A DNA stretch of 64,000 nucleotides from Aspidapion aeneum (taxonomy: Eukaryota > Arthropoda > Insecta > Coleoptera > Brentidae). Position 1 is the first letter of the stretch. Every line of letters begins with the position of its first letter. The stretch is from NCBI GenBank assembly GCA_963576565.1, contig OY755044.1, forward strand, positions 57,836,108 through 57,900,107, in the 5' to 3' direction. Below the pieces are notes generated by a model. It saw only the letters and a program-made list of their open reading frames with translations, was not told where the DNA came from and did not search any database. This document shows positions 34,106 to 46,600 of this stretch, piece after piece. The position numbers and the translations under genes were made by a program.

Positions 34106-34640
34106 CAGGGTGTCCCATAACTTAGGAGCCATAGGCCAACAGGTGATAGAGGAGGTCATGTCTGATAAAAAGTTTCCGCATGGGTTCATCAAAGTTGGAG
34201 ATTTTTTAAACTTTTTTGATAATAACTTTTTAAAAACACCCAGTAAAAAATATGAAATTGGCTAAAGTCGTTTATTAGAACAAGAGCAATAAATTGAATT
34301 AAAAATAATTTTTGAAAAAATTAATCGGTCAATTTTTTTCAGAAAAAACAATTTTTTTGGTATAAATTTTTGTAAATGCCTTATTTTATTTTTTATAAAT
34401 TTTTGGAGGTTATTTTGACAGCCTGTATCTTCTCAACTTGTACTTTTATCAAAAAAAATAATACCACATTTTTGAATCACAATTACCTGAGTATTCAGTT
34501 GGCTGTGACAGATTTAATTTTTTTTTTAAACCCTTTTTCTCCCCACTCGTCTAACTTTAAAAATCCTATATCTTAAAAACAGATGTACGTTGACCCCCAT
34601 CTTATATAAACTTTTTTCTCGGAAATAACCTTCTCTCACG
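34106..34640. repeat. Second CAGGGTGTCCC-ended repeat (copy B)
   Basis: Counterpart of 26863-27405. Confidence 0.65.
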
Positions 34641-34694
34641 TCCCTGAAAATATTAAGATAAATATTTGTTACAATATTTTTCGATATACTTTAC

Positions 34695-34849
34695 CTATCA
34701 TATTTAATGATCCACTTATTCTGCTTTCTTTTGTATGAATAGGAATGCTCATATGAAATTCTGTATCTGTAAAGAATAATTCAAAAGTAAATGGATCAAC
34801 TACCTTCCTAGCTAATAACCTACTGTAGAAAGCATAGCTGCTGTAAGTT
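34695..34849 (-). CDS. Candidate exon, 51 codons (copy B)
   Basis: Counterpart of 27451-27605; splice sites and open frame are preserved. Confidence 0.45.
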
Positions 34850-35034
34850 CTAAAAAAATATGTTCAAAATATCTTAGAAACTAAAGCTTGCTAGAATATA
34901 TTTAAAAAATAAAGGTATGAAAAAAAATTATAAAGAAAATTAGGCACTTGTTCGTGCGTTTTCTTATTTTTTTAAAATCACAGATGCAACTGATTATTAT
35001 TATCTGCCTACTGTATTAAAAAATAACTACTTAC

Positions 35035-35090
35035 TTATTATGATGATGTTGAAGAGGCCGGGCGAGCTTCTTCTGGCAAGAAAGCGGCAT
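35035..35090 (-). CDS. Candidate first coding exon (copy B)
   Basis: Counterpart of 27794-27849 with the same ATG and donor. Confidence 0.4.
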
Positions 35091-35388
35091 TTCTTTTTGA
35101 ACAAAAAATTTAAACATTTACTGTGAAACGAACAAAATGCCAAAGTTATTTGATTAGTGACTTTAGGTGACACTGTCATCCTAAAAATTCTAACAGGAGG
35201 CCTTACTGTACTTTAACCAAATTCGGAACACTCTGTCCTAAGTCGACATCACCTATTACTCTAAACAAAACCACCTACCGGGGGCAATGCTTTACTCAGT
35301 AGTGCCACCTTTTCACTGATATTTAACTATTTTGCATTGTTGCCTTTTACGTAAAAAATTGCCTAAATGGAATTTGTCCCCTTAAAGG

Positions 35389-38300
35389 TGTGGCCTATTA
35401 AAATGCGTTGTGTGACATTTGTGGCAGCTTAAAGACGTTGCCGCCATTTTGTGACACTGTAATTAGAATAATGACAATTTGCCAACTTGTGACACAACAA
35501 AACCACTGAATAATTAAACAAATATCTGGAAGCAGAACTGTACTTTCCAGCTAGGTAAAACATTGATATGCCCGGTAACTTTTATACAGTGGAGAAGGGG
35601 GGGGGGGGTTCAGAAATACGAAAATTTTACGTGCGCCACAGTGTTTTAATATCAATGTTTTACAAAGAAGATCTTAATTAAAATACAGTTCAACCCAAAC
35701 GTTGTAGCCAAACAATGAAACTCTACTTACTTCCGAGGCTTCCAGAGTATTTGTGTAATTAAGAAATCAAAAAAAATTGACTAATAAACAAGATAAAATT
35801 CTAAAAGATTGAATTAATTGATTAAGGCACGTTACAGGTAGATGGACTCCTTTAACAGGCCATAGTGTACCTACATCTGAGTCAGTAGTGTGAGACTCAG
35901 TTATATAAATGATTGTCAAAAAAAAATACACTTCCAAAATCGTTCCATCATAGGGGAGATCTAGACCAAATATCTGCTGTCATCATTCTACGTTGGGTAG
36001 AATGAGACAGACAGCAACCCAGTCCGAGATCCACCCCATGAGGTAGAACAATGTAAGGAAACCGCTAAAAAAATATAACCTCATCTCTCTTTTGTCGCTG
36101 CAAAGTTGGTTCATTGGGTTGTACAAATAACACAAAGATTTAGTTCATCTTGTATAATTAGATCTGAGAAAAATACCAAATAAGTTAGGGCCAAAATAGC
36201 AAGGCACTCCAAATTTCACAGGAGAAATTGTCTTAAATAAATGAAATGAAGGAAAACAAGTCAATTTAGTAAATACGCCGCAAAATTGTGGTTATGACGT
36301 CATACCGTTACCTTGCGTTTACAAGCAATGTTGAAATTATACTGTGAAAAATTATATATGAAAAGATTACGTCTAAATTATATTAAAAATTTATATGAAA
36401 AGGTTATGTCTAAATTATATTGAAGATTTATGTGAAAGATTATATCTGAAGCTTGCTCCTACCTTGGTCCTTGATTATTTTATGTGTGTTTTATTTTGTA
36501 AACCTGGAAGTGGTGTACTCTGACATTCCTCACTGCTACTGCTGCTCTTGGGTTGCCCGCGCCTCCCCTAATGCCCGCTTAGCACATCACGCTAGGGCAG
36601 CACATGGTGGTCAAAATGTTGTTGGTTTCTTGCCCCGAGCGTAAAACCCTGTGGAAAATGAAATGTTTCAGTTTCCTGGAATTCGTCTATTTTGCACAAA
36701 GTTCCCCTACACCGAGTAATTTAAATCGAGAACCCCATGTCGACTCAATAAAATAAAGTAGATTTAAACAGATGAACTAAAATAACCCTAACGTACCTTT
36801 CCCAGGGTTACAACTGGCTCGTCGATAGAATAGAACCTCGTTCCACCAGCACAACTGTCCCGTCGATGGAATAAACGGTGCTGTAACCAAAGGAGAAAAC
36901 AATATATAGTTTTTATCCAACACGTAGTTAAAAGAAAAATATAAAAACGCCAACAGTTCCCCACGTCTTTTGTCAAAAAAAGTACATTTCACACGAAAAA
37001 TAATTACAATTTGGGAGGCAAATATTATCTTGAAGAGTCCTCAAATAATAAAAAAATGAAAAAAATAAAATCGAACTTATTACTGCTCTTATTTCCCGTA
37101 CAAATGGCGTAGGCCGACTTAAATCCCACTCAGAGGGTATGAGCGTCACTCCAGGATTCGCCTAAACACGACGGACTCACTTCTACAGTTTCTGGGATAT
37201 CTCCTGCAATCGCTGCAGTGCCAATAACCAAAAACAAAGGCGATCCCAGAAACTGTTGTCGACCCAGCCAAAATTCGTTAGGAAGAGACAAAGCACTTTG
37301 TCGAGAACACCAAAAAATGAAGTGGCCGGAAACCGTTTTGTAAATGTGGTGGGGGACAGTAAAACGCAATACCAACCTAATTTTCCCGGTTAAATTCAAA
37401 TAAGGATGCAAACCTATTTAAAAAAAACGCTCTCACCAAAAGAAACCCTAAATGCGGTTTCCGAAACTGGAGGAAAAACCCGCGGTTTTCAAACTAACCA
37501 ATGAGGAAATACACCAATATTTCCATACCGGTATATAGGGGGCAGCGCCGACCAAGGGAATAGAAAATACGTAAAACGCGCATTGAGGTGTTGTCGGATC
37601 TATTTCCACGGTTGGAATTTTTATAACAAGGACGTCGAGACACTCTTCATACATAGACCGAACATTTGCCTACCGGACCCCTGCCGACATAGCAAGTAGG
37701 AGGAAAATAACCAGACGGACTATAAGAAGCTCAGCATTGAAACCATCAACTGTAAAATCAATTACTGGAGATCAGAGCTTGCATCAAACCCAGGAATATT
37801 CGAACACTCAACCAATTCCCATATGAGTAAAGCTATACTGAGTGTAGAATTTAGTTGTATTTTAGTTGCAGTCTTAGTCAAAAGTTTCCTTTGCTCTTTA
37901 TAAATGTTTTCTCTAAGATTCATATGGTTTGACGCCATTTTTGTAAAACATTTCTACATTAATAAAGTTGTTTCTGAACCTGAACCTAAAAATACACACT
38001 GAACTACTGCTTAAACTCGGCACAAGAGTGTTCAGATGTTAACTCACACGATTTCGTTTATTCTTTTAGTCTTGGTTTCTATCCCTCGTTTATCTCCCAT
38101 TTACAAAAGTGCATAACTCGTATTTATTTTATCTTCTCCTCATCAAATTAATAAAGATATCAAAGGGGCGGAGCCTCGGTTGTTACTGGTCAAACCGTAA
38201 ACCTAAATATGTTTTCGTGCTATCACAACTAGCTATGAGGTTCGGATTGTCCCAATATCCTCGAAAATAAACGTAAGGGAATGAAATGTTCATCTAAATG

Positions 38301-38680
38301 TTTCCTTCCTGTTACTGAAACCATTTGTGATGCGGCAACGCCGCCATTCCCCAGCTGTTTGTTCTCGTGAACGACAAAGAAAATCACAAAATTCCACAGA
38401 TAAAAACAAAACAATCAAAAGTTTTTATGTGATTTTCCCGAAACCTGTGATCTTAAATTCCAATTACGATGTCCAGATAATACGGTGTGCGTAGTGTCCA
38501 CAGTGATTCGATGGAATGTCTCCTTTATAAGGTAACTTTTTGGACACTATATAACCTCCAAACCTAGCTCTATAAAATACCCTTAATTTGTGTACAGAAA
38601 GGCGAGTCGAAGAGCCTTGATTATTTACCTAAACAAGCAAATATGTAACGTTGCCTTAAACGTAAAAATGACACGTTACA
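35389..38680 (-). repeat. 3' LTR (in element orientation)
   Basis: 3292 bp; matches 47752-51040 with few substitutions and 2-10-base indels. Plus-strand view begins TGTGGCCTATTAAAATGCG and ends CACGTTACA. Short ORFs inside are shared simply because the LTRs are copies; the 93-codon minus frame 37130-37411 is conserved in both copies but has no recognisable domain. A poly-G run of 10-12 near 35597 is a likely length-variable site. Confidence 0.95.
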
Positions 38681-38684
38681 TAAT

Positions 38685-38692
38685 CCCCCCCC
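38685..38692 (-). promoter_or_regulatory. Polypurine tract
   Basis: GGGGGGGG followed by ATTA and then the LTR start TGTAACG on the minus strand. Confidence 0.75.
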
Positions 38693-38719
38693 AACTTCAA
38701 GACGATTAACCTAAAAAGG

Positions 38720-39542
38720 TTAATCGGAGACGTCCGCTGCCGACTTAAGGTCTTTGGCATGCCAACTCCCTGGTAGTACTTTACCCGATGGTTCCTGAAG
38801 CTCAAATATCCATGGAGAAATTTTATTCCTAATCACATAAGGACCAACGAATTTCGGTGCTAACTTCTTCGAGAAAAACTTTGCAGCATCTGACAAAACA
38901 TAATTTTTCTTCCAAACACGCTGACCCACAGCAAAGTTGGGTACCCTTGTACGCAAATTATACTGAACTACGTTTTTCTCTCCAGCCACCTCTAACCTTC
39001 TTACTTTCAGCTGCGGATTGTACACCATTCTCTTCAGATAACAAAACTGGGTTGGAGTAATCTTTTCCTGACAAACACTTATTCCTACCAAAATTAACAA
39101 AGAAAGTAGACATCCTGGTCGTCTCATGATTTGCAGTACGAATCGCGCAGGCAAGTTTATGTATTTGTTCGTCCCACTTCCTGTGGTTGTCTTTCACATA
39201 ACAACATAACATGGTTTTTAACGTAGGATTCGTCCTTTCTGTTGGATTCGCTCTGGGGTGATAATACGGATTATACTGAATTTTAACCTGATAGCTCTCA
39301 GCAAAACGCTTAAACTCGTTACTTTTGTACTCAGGGCCATTATCACAAAGTATCAAACGGGGTACTCCGAAGACCATAAATACTTGCTCCTCAAGGTGCT
39401 TGACAACAGCTTGAGTAGGGGCTGTTCGCATTGGAAAAACTAAGGAAAACTTACTCAAATAGTCCGTAACGACGAGAATCCAGCAATTACCCTTTGTCGA
39501 ACGAGGTAAAGGTCCACATAAATCTGTTGAGATAATTTCCTA
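38720..39542 (-). pseudogene. pol: Integrase core and C-terminal part of pol, broken
   Basis: After a TAG at 39540-39542 the frame continues with the first catalytic Asp (STDLCGPLP), then the second in LCDNGPEYKSNEF and the Glu in NPTERTNPTLK, the expected D,D,E of the integrase core. Between about 38960 and 39090 the frame shifts; the C-terminal part is then read in another frame, with a GPY/F-like KFVGPYVIRNKISPWIFEL. Integration of the cDNA is the family role. The stop and frameshift make this copy inactive. Confidence 0.85.
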
Positions 39543-40775
39543 AGGACGAATTGGTTTTGGGTGAGATATCATCTGATCAGATACACATTGTGTATCACCT
39601 TTATGAGCTGCACAGACAAAGCATTTCTTTACAAAAGTTGCCACGTCCTGGCGCATTTTTGGCCAATAATATTTTCCTGCCAGTCTGTGGAAGGTTTTAT
39701 ACACACCCATATGCCCTGCGGTAGGAGGATCATGAGCTTCTCCAATAATTCTACGCCTATGATCTTTGTGGACTACCTCTTTCCAATATTCGTTAGATGG
39801 TGAAAGTTGAGGGTATTCTTGTTTGACATATTTATACAACTTATTATCAGTGCATCTCCAGTTCATAAATGTTAACGGTGATTCTACGACCCTCTTTACC
39901 ATCTTTTGGTACCATCGATCTTTAATTGCTGTTGACACGTCTCTGGGCTGCAAAATTGTATCAATCATAGGTACTGCGCGAGACAACATGTCCGGGACAA
40001 CTAAATCTTTCCCTTTCCGATGGATTACTTCAAAATCATATTGCTGCAGTTTTACAGACCAACGAGCAAGTCTTCCACTGAGCTCTTTCAAGCTATGAAG
40101 CCATTTTAAGCTAAAATGATCTGTAATGACCTTAAATGAGATCCCCTCAATATAAGGCCGGAGCTTCTCTATCGCCCAAACCAATGCCAAACATTCTCGC
40201 TCGGTGGTCGTGTAAACACGTTCTTGCTTAGTCAAAGATCGACTCAAATAGCATATGACCTTGTCTCCTTCAGGATAAGGTTGCGTTAAACATGCTCCTA
40301 TTGCATATCCTGATGCGTATGTTTGAATGACAAATTCTTTGGTATAATCTGGACATGTAAGAATCGGTGCAGTCACTAAAAGTTCCTTAATCTTAATAAA
40401 TGCCTTTTCGCAGTCTGGAGTCCAATCGAACTTTTGATTTTTCTAAGTTAGAGCTGTAATTGGAGCTATTATCGCTGAAAAATTCTCTATGAAACGTCTA
40501 TACCAGGAAATTGTCCCTACAACTCTACGAACTTCTCTGACAGTTCTTGGCCTCTGGAGCTCTAATATGGCTCTAATTTTATTAGGGTCAACTCGGATGC
40601 CTCGACGGTCCACTACGAATCCTAAATAAGTCATTTCTGGCCTACACAGTTGGCATTTTTCCCAACTTACCGTTATCTTTGCATTCTGCAATCTTCGTAG
40701 GACTTCCTCAAGAATTCTAAGATGTTCAGAAAAGCTCTGTGTGACAATTACGAGGTCATCGAGATATACGTACAC
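39543..40775 (-). pseudogene. pol: RT end, RNase H and integrase zinc domain of pol, broken
   Basis: The catalytic RT motif VYLDDLVIV starts this section, followed by LGFVVDRRGIRVDP and the thumb-like WYRRFIENF. A single in-frame TAG at 40443-40445 separates it from RNase H, which reads QTYASGYAIGACL (first acidic residue of the usual DAS motif is Tyr here), RECLALVWAIE, TDHFSLKWL and VPDMLSRA. The integrase HHCC region follows (EAHDPPTAGHMGVYKT ... CFVCAAHKG). Loss of the RNase H Asp is a further inactivating change. Confidence 0.85.
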
Positions 40776-41840
40776 GTAGTTAGACCCCTATCGTTTCCTA
40801 TGATGCTATCTATGAGTCTCTGCCAAGTTGCAGGTGCATTATGAAGACCAAATGGTAAACGCTTAAATTGGAAGAGACCTCGTCGACAGATGAATGCTGT
40901 TAGTGGCTTCGATGATTCTTCCATTGGTACTTGCCAATAAGCGCTTTTGATATCTAAAGTTGACAAGTACTTAGCATCTTTCAACTTGTCAAGAGTCTCG
41001 GATACGAGTGGTAAGGGATAACTATCACGCGCCGTCACTGAGTTCAATTTGCGGTAGTCTACACAGAAGCGATATTTATTTGTGTTTTTCGTTTGTACCA
41101 TTACCACTGGTGAAGCCCATGAACTACTACTACGTTCTATTACATCCATTTTCAGCATTTCGTCGATCTCGTCATCAATAAGTTTTTGAATGACCGGTGA
41201 GACCTTATATGAACGTTGTCTTATCGGTGCTGCATCTGTTGTAATCTTATGCTCTACCCTGTCTGTACATCCTAGTGAGTCACCCATAATAGTCTTATAT
41301 TTATCGACCAATTCCTCTAGTCGTTCTGATTCATAAGGCGAAAGAGTAGTTTGTTGGTCTGATTTTTCTAAAGAACAAATCACATCTTTATTATCGGCAA
41401 AGTGCCACTCATTAGTACTTAAGTTCGGTACTATCCCCATCGAAATCCAAAAATCTAATCCCAAAATCAAAGTGTGTGGCAACTCAGGAACGACGACGAC
41501 CTCTATTAACCTAAATTTATCCTGAACTCGCATAGGAAGCTGCACTGTCCCAATACTACTCGTGCTTTGACCATTTGCCACAATACAACTCGTCTTCTTT
41601 GTCGTATCAAGTGAAAAACCAAACCTCTCGATGATTGACCAACCATGATTCCCTAAAAAGGTACGTGAAGCCCCGGAATCCAACAAACCTAATAACTTAT
41701 TTCCGAGCACATCCACTTCTAAATAAGGTCTCTCATCTTTACGAGCATGACTTATCACATAATCTAAGACGTTCGTTAGCCTATCGGTCGATGCTTGTTC
41801 AGGCTGACTCGAAGGTCGACCGCCTACGAGCGCCTGGGTC
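40748..41840 (-). pseudogene. pol: Protease and RT palm start of pol
   Basis: Enters by -1 frameshifting from gag near 41842. Retropepsin DSGAS (LLGLLDSGASRTFLG) with a later LILGLDFW motif; then RT motifs SSSSWASPVVMV, YRFCVDYRKLN, LSTLDIKSAYWQV and FKRLPFGLHNAPATWQRL. The frame is lost near 40760-40775, immediately before the YLDD motif, which stays readable in the overlapping frame at 40775. The first Met of the open part is at 41758. Confidence 0.88.
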
Positions 41841-43609
41841 CGTTTCCCTGACGATTACAATTACGACATTCTCTTACTGTTACCCATGCCTGACCACACG
41901 AATAACACTGCTTACCTCTAGGTAATGCGCACCCGATTGCCATGTGCCCTGTTTGGTTGCATCTATAACAAACAACATCCCTATTCGCCATACCAGGTCT
42001 AGCACCTTGTGGTGGTTGTCCATCTCTGTCATTTACACTAGACTGACCACTAGCGGGTTGTTGTCTCTCTCTATCAGCTCTAGCAGAGGAACTCCTTGTT
42101 GGCTGTCGCCTATTTCTGTTAAATCTATTATCAGGAATATTCAAATTCTGTTGATTTGATGTCCCGGCACCTGATATCTGAACTGTATCGATCCCTGTTG
42201 GAAAATCGTCATTATCGCTCTCTACGTCAACGTAGGCTAAGTCAGGTTCAATAGATTGGTTTTTCCTAGGTGTAAAATTCTCCTCTTCTAAACCATATCT
42301 CTGGTCTATTCTACGACACAGATCCTTTAAATGTGATAGGCTATTGACCTCAGTAGCAATTAACCCATTTTTATAGATGTCCGCGATATTTCTGACGACG
42401 ATAGCTAATTTTGCCTCTTCAGAAACAGGACAGCCAAGTCTTTGGAAGTATGTGTTCATGACAGCAATGTAGGTCCCTATAGACTCTACAGGGCCTTGTT
42501 TACGTTTTTGGATCTCCTTCAATAGCTTCTCGCCATATGAAGAAGGAAGATACTGTGTCATGAACCTCTGTTCCAGCTGTTCCCATGTATGGACTTCTCT
42601 ACGAACATCTTTATAAAAAGTATAGGCTGACTTTTCAAAAAGATCAATGCCTGAGTTCAGTAGAACCTTTTTGCTAACTCCTCTCGCCTGACTTAACTCT
42701 CTCAAAAAATGCGGTGACGGAGATCGTACCCCTCTCGCCTGTAAACTTTAAGTTCCACTTATGCGGAGGTACAGGTGCAACGTGATATGAAGCACCAGGA
42801 TCACTTGACATTGGTACTGGCAACGAACATAAAAAAGGTCGGGACTGAGCAATTGGTGTTATGCTACTTTGGAGGGCAGCTAAACTCAAAGGAACGGTAG
42901 ACGGTTGTTGATAATGAAAAGCTGATGCACGGTCATTCTGAATTAGCATTGGGGATGGTGCCTGTATTGGTGCTTGAGTTGGGTTCGTTAGCACTTGCAT
43001 TTGCACTGGAGCAATGACCGACGGTTGGTTCGTAGGCTGTTGAGCTGTTTGTGTGCTCGAGTGCTCTGGTTGCGGGAAATGAGACTGGTTAGGTGTGTTG
43101 CCAGCATTTGTCGAGCGGTCTGAGCTTCGACTCGTTGATTGGGTTTCAGATGCTTCATCATCATCTGAGGTAACGCCAACTCTTAGTAAATCTGTTGCTT
43201 GGCTCTGCAATCTCCCAATCAAACTCAAGGTTTCCGCAACCAGTATGCCTTTGGTTTGACTTTCTTCAAAGTTGGACGGATTCATGTTATTTATCCTGGC
43301 CAACACATGTTCCAACCTTACAGCGATTTTCCAAAACTCTCCCCCTTTGCTCGTACCAGAGAACTTCTCTACCAGCGGTACCAGACTATCAAGCTTCTTC
43401 ATGCAGCTAAAAGCATCCTGGCCAAACGTAAAGGGATACGGAGGGTATCTCATACTTCCATCGGTCCTTTCTCTCTGTCTAATCAGTATGAGCTGTTGCT
43501 TCATCTCTTCCACCGATCCAATGGCTATGCCTCTCCATGTTAATTCGTAGATTAACTCGTCCTTGACTAAGTACCTTATGTCCGACAACCGACTCAAAGA
43601 AATAGCCAT
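41824..43609 (-). pseudogene. gag: gag of the long-LTR element, one frameshift
   Basis: Two overlapping open frames. The first (from Met 43609) starts MAISLSRLSDIRYLVKDEL and continues into a Ser/Thr/Gln/Pro-rich linker; it ends at 42674. The second (42705-41824) continues the capsid-like region (FMTQYLPSSYGEKLLKEI, IVVRNI), an Arg-rich linker and a CCHC knuckle CYRCNQTGHMAIGC; a second knuckle CYSCGQAWVTVREC has lost its His. The junction near 42700 lies in a T-run and a small indel explains it. Gag forms the particle and packages RNA. Confidence 0.85.
41842..41848 (-). promoter_or_regulatory. -1 ribosomal frameshift site GGGAAAC
   Basis: In the gag frame the heptamer reads G GGA AAC, the canonical X-XXY-YYZ arrangement. 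A -1 shift here leads into the pol frame, which is open through the gag stop at 41824-41826. A GC-rich stretch with possible hairpins (GGTCGACC; GACCTTCGAGTC) follows. The heptamer and frame are seen directly; use in vivo is inferred. Confidence 0.75.
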
Positions 43610-46600
43610 GGTGCCTTTTATATTAAAACTTTAAACTTTAAAACTCTTAATTATACCTCCCAATTATAAAAACTAAACTACGCAATAACAAACACAAAGT
43701 TCACTTTAAACTCACTAGTGAAAATCACTATAAATTTTCTCACAAATGTAGAAAATATAAAACTTAAATACGGGCAGACGCGAACAAAATCGAAGAACAC
43801 CGGAGCAGTAAGAAAATAAAATTTATTTGCATTTAAAAATGTAACCATAGTTTATAATAATTATTTGCACAACCAACCATGACGTCCAACCTTGCAGAGA
43901 GAAATAACCACTTAAATCCTAAATTAGAATTAACAAGTAGCCATAAAAAAGTTAAAAAAAAATAAAAGAGAGACCAGAGCTTTGGCAGGTATTCAGGTCT
44001 TATGTCCCACTCCTGCGTGAGTAAAACCAAAAAAAAATAATTGCGCTTATCCTAGCTGGACTGGATTAAAATTAAAGTCAAGTTATGTTTGTTTACCTCA
44101 GCAACCGAATAGGTAAATTTATCCCTAAATGGAACGTACAACAGACTACCTATAACAAAAATCCCAAAGCTGTTGTACACAGTTGACGCTAGGGTATACT
44201 CCTGCTATTGCAGAACGGCTCCACTAATAAACTCCTCAAAAAAAATCCCAAATCAAAAAAAATTTAAAATGTTTAAGTGGGGTTGCAGCTCCTATTAGTG
44301 AACCTTAAAAAAAATTAAATAAAATCAACACCAGAAAAATCTTATTCGAGTTGTCATGCAACAGTTTTTGTTCTTTTCCTTTAAAAAAACAGTTGTCAAT
44401 TCCCTTTCCTCTCCCAAAACTGTGGCAATGTGAAAAGTAAATGAGCTAGAAAAATTAATTTACTATACAAAAAAAAATGTTGAAAATTAAATTTACTTAA
44501 GAATCATAAGGTATAAAAATCGTAATTGCAAAAAAACCAATCAGTTTAGGAAAAGTAAAAAAATATTTATGTTCCAAAAAACAAACGATGTTAGTATATT
44601 TGTTTAAAATTATTACTAAAGGAAATAAACAACGTGAGTACTTATTTACTGTACCACTATAATAATGTGAACCTAAGTTTTAAACTTTGCACTCAACCCC
44701 GTAAAGAATTATCTTGTGTGCCCTTTCAATAAAACAAATATGAAAACAATTTCAAGGTTCACCTATAAGGACGTTGCAAAACTAAATCTGCCTACTCAAG
44801 TGTTTTTACACACAACATCTAATCAAAAAAAATTTTTTACTGCTTAATGCATTCTCAGATCCCTATTCCTGGAGTTCACGAGATATAAAATTAAGTTGGG
44901 CCCTTTCCGCAACTATTAGTCAAAGCAAAATTACCAAATGTCCAAGGGCTAATGAGACCCTATCACCTACAAATGACATTTTGAAATGAAACAGTTGGGA
45001 ATAATCCTGCGTAAAACCCAGAAAACAAAAATCAAGAAGCCAAACTTATTACGTTAATTTTAAAAGAGCATAATAAAACTCCCGGCCCCAATTAAATTTT
45101 TGTTATCTCAACAAAACTCGGCCTAAAACCAAAAACTTTTAAAAAAGATTAGCAGGAAGTCCTCGTTCCTCGATTTCTCCACTCCGAACCAAACATTCCT
45201 TCCATTTCCACCCGGCTCGCGAGAGAAAAAAAACCCTAATTATTGCAATATAAAAGGTAGCTAGCTCCTTTACACCCTGTACAACTATCAGCTTAAAAAA
45301 AATGTATGTCTTCCTCAATGTTTAGTCGCATCAAAGAAAACCTATTGTTTTTAAACTTATTAGGTTAAAATCTTTCTTTTTTTTAAATAAATTTATTGTT
45401 TAACCTAAACACTTTCCCATTTATTCCACCAAAGTGTTTTGTAATTTAAAAATTTGCTTCATTATTTGAGGTCACCAGTATGAAATTATTTTAAAATTTA
45501 AAAAAATGAAATAAAAAAGATTATTTCCCAATTGTTCACAACTTTCAAGTTTTTATCCCTAAATAGGTACTTTCTTAGTCTAACACCATCGTTATCCAAC
45601 ATAACGCTTTAATTTCAGAAGCAACAAAACGAAGATTAAGTGAAAAAGCTAAGCAAGTAAGTTGGAAATTGCTTTACAATGGGCGCAGATGACAGGCCCC
45701 CTTAAGTACACGCCACTGTCCTGAAATGCAAACTAACGAAAAAACTGAAGACTAGCATATCTGCCGTCAAACAACATTTGGCATGAAATTAAAATAATTT
45801 CATCTCATACCGTATCCTCCAAAAACAAAACGTTTTTTACTATAAGACCCAAACAGCTAACCAATAAATCTTGTTATTTAAAATTATGATTCGGAAGTAA
45901 AAAGATTTATTTATTCCTGCCTGACCAACTAAGACAAAAAAAAGTTCACCTTTTGTAACTCAAGAAATTCCTGTTTGGTCCCCCAAAAAAAAATATAACC
46001 TATCTGGTCACCCTTTAAAACTACGACCACTATACCAACCGTTTTGACCAAAACAAGAATTCGAGAAGTTATTTTTACAGAAAAAAATAATCTTTTCAAA
46101 AAAATTAAATCATTTAAAAAACAAAATTTTGAAATATTTTGACCAATTATCACCGCATAGCATTTATATTTAGTTGAAAGTCTCTCTTAAATTCACTGAC
46201 CAATTTCACGGCCTCACAATGACATTACTGAAAAAAATTTGCTGAACTTTACAAATGAACTAAAAAAAATCAAAAAAAACTTATATCTATATCTGTCTCA
46301 GTTAAACATTTCTTTTGTGGTATTATATCTAGTTGGGCTTCAAATTCATTTTCTCTGTATTCAATCCGGAGCAGGCAAAACTTCTCAAGGCTCAAACATA
46401 AATGTTTGCTCTCCGTTGGCCATGACCAAGCTATGACCTGAACGCAGAAAAAAATAATTGTGAACAAGAAAAACTTTAATTGATAGAAATACCCGTAGGT
46501 AATTTTTTAAGAAAAATGCACTCCAAAGCCCAACGCTGTATTTTCTACCAAAAAAATTTGACCAGTCACAAAACACAACTAGACAACTAAACCAAAGACC

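Larger units (their letters stand above)
28404..35381. mobile_element. 7-kb composite TTAA element, copy B
   Basis: TTAA at 28400-28403 and 35382-35385. Same termini, same nested elements in the same order and same candidate exons as copy A, with scattered substitutions and short indels (roughly 98% alike by eye). Differences include poly-C run lengths and a 14-base duplication present only in copy A. Shared internal insertions show that the composite moved as one unit after it had accumulated them. Confidence 0.8.

Noticed and set aside
21138..35381. Simple tandem duplication of 7 kb
   Set aside because: A 260-base unrelated spacer separates the copies, and each copy has its own TTAA pair with different flanks, which fits two transposition events better.
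36453..36644. Plus-strand ORF with a hydrophobic start in the left LTR
   Set aside because: Broken in the right LTR by a small deletion; no domain.
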